A stretch of DNA of 64,000 nucleotides, taken from positions 17,915-81,914 of the forward strand of contig CAKSNZ010000006.1 of the NCBI GenBank assembly GCA_934476515.1. Direction: 5' to 3'. Below are positions 61,238 through 64,000 of this stretch, piece by piece. The position numbers were made by a program, and so were the translations under genes. The notes beneath the pieces are model-generated. The model searched no databases and was not told where the DNA came from. It saw only the letters and a list, made by a program, of their open reading frames with translations. The DNA comes from an uncultured Ruminococcus sp. (GTDB lineage Bacteria > Bacillota > Clostridia > Oscillospirales > Acutalibacteraceae). Positions within the stretch are counted from its first letter, which is position 1, and each line of letters opens with the position of its first letter.

Positions 61238-62245
61238 TTATTTTAAAAGATTTTTATTATTTTGTTTCTCAATACTATGAATGATTTTTTCTATCCTCTC
61301 AATATCAATATCTTCACATTTAAGAATCACATTTTCTCCTTTGTTTATATAACTAAAATGAGATAAATTAATATCTTTATTATTTTTTAATTTTTCAAAA
61401 GTATCTTTAGTTATCAATTTAAAATGATGGACTGTTTCTATGTAACAATTCAAAGTACAAAACATATGAGTACATTCTTTTTCATAATCTAGAATTCTAG
61501 AATAGTTACGCTTTTTCATCAATTTTTTTATTTCATTAGTAATTGTATGTAACTCTCTCAATTCATTTTTGGTGAAGTTACCGAATAAAATTTCCTTTAG
61601 TTTTGTTGCAGGATTACCTTTGTAAGAAATTTTACCATCTCTATTAAAAAGTAAAATTTTATCAAAACAATTCGTTTTATAAATGAAATCAACATTTTTG
61701 CAAATGGCATTTACAACTCTATCGTGGTTATATTTTGTTGTAGCTCGTGGTAATTCACCTATTGATAACGCATTTTCATATCTCAATATCGTACTTTGGT
61801 AAGATATTTCTGGTTTAACACAAATTATATGCAATTCTGTGTGATAATCTCTTTGATTCAAAAGTTTACAAGTATTGATTGGAACTTCTGCACTTCTGAG
61901 TGTTCCTTCTATAATAAGATTATATTTTTTTCTACTTAAATCATCAATCAGCTTTTCCGTAATTTTGTTGATAAAAGGTTGTGTATAATCTGCCGAATTT
62001 TCACCATGTTCTAATTGTATTTCTTTGTAGTAAGGGTGAAAAACTCTAAACTCATCAGCATTGATAATTGCGACATTTACGTTGTTTTTTAATATAAACC
62101 GTTGCAATGTACTTTTACCTGAGCCAGGTTGCCCACCTAAAATATATGCCGTAGGATTAGATACCGGAGATAAACATGATGTTATTCGATTGAATACAAT
62201 GTTCGAATATATAAATTGAAATTCATCATTAGTATATTCATACAT
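61238..62245 (-). CDS. Zeta-toxin family kinase
   Basis: 335 residues. Zeta toxins phosphorylate UDP-N-acetylglucosamine and block cell-wall synthesis. P-loop ILGGQPGSGKST (37-46 core), the catalytic Asp segment IINADEFRVFHP (Asp64), and LIIEGTLRSAEVP are typical of this family. The C-terminal ~130 residues extend the usual core. It overlaps the upstream small gene by 8 bp, so it is paired with a likely antitoxin. A hairpin copy follows the stop. Confidence 0.85.
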   Translation of the reverse strand: MYEYTNDEFQFIYSNIVFNRITSCLSPVSNPTAYILGGQPGSGKSTLQRFILKNNVNVAIINADEFRVFHPYYKEIQLEHGENSADYTQPFINKITEKLIDDLSRKKYNLIIEGTLRSAEVPINTCKLLNQRDYHTELHIICVKPEISYQSTILRYENALSIGELPRATTKYNHDRVVNAICKNVDFIYKTNCFDKILLFNRDGKISYKGNPATKLKEILFGNFTKNELRELHTITNEIKKLMKKRNYSRILDYEKECTHMFCTLNCYIETVHHFKLITKDTFEKLKNNKDINLSHFSYINKGENVILKCEDIDIERIEKIIHSIEKQNNKNLLK

Positions 62246-62498
62246 TTTTTATACCTGACTTAACTAAACTTGAAATAACGGTATCATACTGATTAATTGT
62301 TGAAAGTAATTTCAAGTAAGTTTCTTCATCTTCGCATAAAATAATCTTTTGTCTGTAAGTTAATAATTTATTATATAACATTTCAATACCATCAAAAGGC
62401 ATATCACTATAATTCATATACCTTTCATAATCTGATAAAACCCTAGAAAACTTTTCATATAATGCTTCAGCTTTATTTGTAACTATATAATTAGTCAT
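62238..62498 (-). CDS. Putative epsilon-like antitoxin for the zeta toxin
   Basis: 86 residues, predicted helical (YEKFSRVLSDYERYMNYSD, LYNKLLTYRQKIILCEDE). Size, position and an 8-bp overlap with the zeta gene fit the antitoxin. Sequence similarity to classical epsilon is not obvious. AGGAGG precedes the ATG. Confidence 0.65.
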   Translation of the reverse strand: MTNYIVTNKAEALYEKFSRVLSDYERYMNYSDMPFDGIEMLYNKLLTYRQKIILCEDEETYLKLLSTINQYDTVISSLVKSGIKNV

Positions 62499-62573
62499 AA
62501 AGCAACCTCCTTTACACTATATCATATGTAAAAACTAATATGTTTTTCATTCTTTAAACTAATTTACAGTATT

Positions 62574-62602
62574 ATTGTACTACTTATATTTTTTATAGTC
62601 AA
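62574..62602 (-). promoter_or_regulatory. Sigma-A promoter for the antitoxin-zeta operon
   Basis: On the minus strand TTGACT (62602-62597), 17-bp spacer, TACAAT (62579-62574), about 76 bp upstream of the antitoxin ATG. Confidence 0.7.
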
Positions 62603-62763
62603 TAAATGTGACCAACAGAGAAAAAATAAATATTCCACACTCATAAACTAACAAACTATCAAGTGATTTATAATGACTGACAGAAAGACACTCAATGTGG
62701 AAAACTCAAAAGCAAAGTAATGTTGAAAACTTCTTATACTTGTACTCAATTATTCACAATTTT
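62603..62763. other. Intergenic AT-rich segment with DnaA-box-like sequences
   Basis: Contains TTATTCACA (62750-62758), a match to TTATNCACA; TGTGGAAAA (62696-62704), one mismatch on the other strand; and TATTCCACA (62631-62639), two mismatches. A replication origin for an excised element is one idea, and chance in AT-rich DNA is another. No iterons were seen. Confidence 0.3.
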
Positions 62764-63609
62764 TCAGCCATAATACTCTAAGTTACATCTATACTTAAGG
62801 TATAATTTTATATTATTTTTCTTTCTGTTGGTATGTAAGTGGGTACTCCTCACAGAGGTATAAATTTTTGGACTACCCCTTGAAACAAAAAAGTAAGACT
62901 TGACAGTCTTGTGTAAATTGTGTACAATACTTTTAGATTTGAATATGTCTAAATCAAAAACAAATCTAAAAGGGAAGATACTTGTGAGCCAAGAAGAGTA
63001 TCTTCTTTTTTTGCGTTGTATCTTAGGTTTATGAATTAAGATGGTATTTATCTGATAATAATTATCAGCATAACTGCCATCTTTCTTTTTTACTCTATAT
63101 CTATTAATTAGACCTTTTTTAATTAGTGACTTAAGTGTAGCAATAACGCTAGAACGATGAAGATTTAACTGATTACAAATATCATTAAAACTGTTCCAGA
63201 ATTGCATAGTACGGCTATCAGCACACTTGCAACAAAATAGATACATTCTGAATTCAGACGCAGTTAATTTATTTGATAATTTAAAAATTCTCCTACTAAC
63301 AAAGAAATAGTTATATTTAACTACAGGTAAAGTATAATGATATGTACCAAGCTTATGCTCATCGACAAAATATCTTCTAACTTCAAGGATTAAATTGAGT
63401 CTATTAAGTTTGTCAATGATACGAGAAATAGTCTTAGGTGTTAGACCGGTCATCGTAGCAATAGCTTTTTGTGATATTCTTACATATTTTTTATTCTTAT
63501 AGCATACTCCACGTAAACTATACATTGCAGTTAATACAGTTAATTCTGTTGCACTAAGGTTCATATCAAAGATTGTATTAGGCATTTTAAAAAGTTCATT
63601 GCTACGCAT
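62764..63609 (-). CDS. Protein with two winged-helix domains; possible replication or transfer regulator
   Basis: About 281 residues from the ATG at 63609, with AAAGGAGG upstream. The first HTH (about 25-90: ISQKAIATMTGLTPKTISRIIDKLN in parts) and the second (about 125-195: NDICNQLNLHRSSVIATLKSLIKKG) are MarR/RepA-like. The C-terminal 90 residues are very basic (IQRKKRRYSS, TNRKKNNIK). Two winged helices occur in plasmid initiators such as Rep_3, but I cannot show relation. Could equally be a DNA-binding regulator of an integrative element. Confidence 0.65.
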   Translation of the reverse strand: MRSNELFKMPNTIFDMNLSATELTVLTAMYSLRGVCYKNKKYVRISQKAIATMTGLTPKTISRIIDKLNRLNLILEVRRYFVDEHKLGTYHYTLPVVKYNYFFVSRRIFKLSNKLTASEFRMYLFCCKCADSRTMQFWNSFNDICNQLNLHRSSVIATLKSLIKKGLINRYRVKKKDGSYADNYYQINTILIHKPKIQRKKRRYSSWLTSIFPFRFVFDLDIFKSKSIVHNLHKTVKSYFFVSRGSPKIYTSVRSTHLHTNRKKNNIKLYLKYRCNLEYYG

Positions 63610-63645
63610 TTCTATTCCTCCTTTCATTGATTTAGAAATAAAAAA

Positions 63646-63674
63646 ACTGCACTTGCTATAATAACAAGTGCAGT
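63646..63674. terminator. Hairpin ACTGCACTTG/CAAGTGCAGT
   Basis: A 10-bp perfect stem with a 9-nt loop. The preceding A-run (AAAAAA) makes it a terminator in the minus direction for any upstream gene entering from beyond the window; it stands just upstream of the winged-helix gene. Confidence 0.7.
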
Positions 63675-63726
63675 ATATCTAATTACATATATGACATAAA
63701 TATATAAGATTATATAGTATGACTAA

Positions 63727-63755
63727 TTGACATTTTTAAATTTATATGATAAAAT
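63727..63755 (+). promoter_or_regulatory. Consensus sigma-A promoter driving a short non-coding RNA
   Basis: TTGACA (63727-63732), exactly 17 bp, TAAAAT (63750-63755). No ORF follows. It points away from the winged-helix gene. Confidence 0.75.
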
Positions 63756-63761
63756 CAAATA

Positions 63762-63850
63762 AATTCAAAAACTGATGTTAACAACCGTTTCTTGTTATCA
63801 TTAGGCTTCAGTAGGTGTTCCACCACCTGCTGAAGATGAATTTTTTATTT
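63762..63850 (+). ncRNA. Candidate ~90-nt small RNA
   Basis: It lies between the promoter at 63727 and a terminator hairpin CTTCAGTAGGTG/CACCTGCTGAAG (63806-63835, one G-U pair) followed by ATGAATTTTTTATTTTT. The region has no start codon with a ribosome binding site. Regulatory RNAs with this layout control plasmid or element copy number and toxins; the target here is unknown. Confidence 0.6.
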
Positions 63851-63896
63851 TTATTAAATTATAAATTAAAAGTTGAAATTTGTCAATTATAAATTT

Positions 63897-63926
63897 AGCC
63901 GTTACTTCATAAGTGGAGTAACGGCT
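63897..63926 (+). terminator. Terminator hairpin AGCCGTTACT/AGTAACGGCT
   Basis: A 10-bp perfect stem with a 10-nt loop followed by TTATT. It may be a second terminator of the small RNA transcript. Confidence 0.8.
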
Positions 63927-63941
63927 TTATTGTATAACGAA

Positions 63942-63964
63942 AACCCCCGATTGTATCGGGGGTT
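63942..63964. terminator. Terminator hairpin AACCCCCGAT/ATCGGGGGTT
   Basis: A 10-bp perfect GC-rich stem with a 3-nt loop at the window end, followed by CAAAAAA and preceded by GAAA; it works best in the minus direction. Otherwise the stretch 63851-64000 holds nothing I can support. Confidence 0.8.
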
Positions 63965-64000
63965 CAAAAAAGCTTTAGCGATGAGTATAAAAAACAAACT

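Noticed and set aside
54846..61240. A CRISPR array, suggested by the repeated palindromes
   Set aside because: The six copies are spaced from tens of bases to several kilobases, share only 15 nt, and are separated by genes. No cas gene is present.

Overview
The window looks like a chromosomal segment of a low-GC, spore-forming Clostridia, probably a gut member of the Ruminococcaceae/Oscillospirales group. The evidence is: AT-rich DNA; AGGAGG-type ribosome binding sites; a spoIIAA-spoIIAB-sigF operon with YaaT and a PdaB-like deacetylase; a cysteine T-box; short intergenic palindromes of the type common in gut Firmicutes; and Firmicutes-type housekeeping genes. The species assignment is inference. 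No rRNA or other decisive marker is present.

Layout, 0-53.3 kb (core). (1) 0-6.1 kb: cell-surface genes (solute-binding lipoprotein with an internal duplication, M23 peptidase, GH25 lysozyme), luxS, a nitrilase-family hydrolase and a GNAT. (2) 6.3-16.8 kb: a long rightward run of trmB, a lipoprotein, a two-component system, yqhQ and prmC, then recA-recX-rimO-pgsA and a small lipoprotein. (3) 16.8-20 kb: a T-box leader controlling cysE-cysS, then a pdaB-like deacetylase. (4) 20.5-28.4 kb: a leftward aromatic amino acid operon, aroE-aroK-aroF-tyrA-aroB-aroA-aroC-pheA, lacking 3-dehydroquinate dehydratase. (5) 28.4-31.4 kb: acpP, proS and metA (acetyl-type by residue 111). (6) 31.4-38.7 kb: leftward sigF-spoIIAB-spoIIAA, folC-rsmI-trmN6, a ferredoxin, yaaT, holB and yfcE. 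(7) 38.7-44.7 kb: three small uncharacterised genes, proBA, and a vitamin B6 salvage module (kinase, ECF S component, divergent PdxR/MocR regulator with a candidate operator). (8) 45.6-53.3 kb: an ECF sigma/anti-sigma pair, trpF, a YcxB-like protein, DUF951, prfA, a Sua5-CoaE fusion, a lytic transglycosylase and an M18 peptidase.

At 53.36 kb a tRNA-Arg(ACG) marks a sharp change. Downstream lies about 580-660 nt of non-coding but strongly hairpin-rich DNA, reading as a large structured RNA cotranscribed with the tRNA (the ROOL/GOLLD classes are the first to test). A very AT-rich accessory island follows and runs to the window end. It carries a two-gene Hachiman anti-phage system (HamA nuclease, HamB helicase), a DUF5710 protein, a CoiA-like protein, an epsilon/zeta-like toxin-antitoxin pair, several unknown proteins, a two-winged-helix protein that could be a replication or transfer regulator, and a small divergent RNA candidate.

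The most unusual signal in the island is a family of six hairpins with an invariant core TGGACAAATTGTCCA (or its complement). Each has different but self-complementary flanks, and each sits within about 30 nt of a stop codon. Two other intergenic stretches (20.06-20.40 kb and 44.74-45.45 kb) are MITE-like: they are bounded by related inverted repeats and packed with short palindromes.
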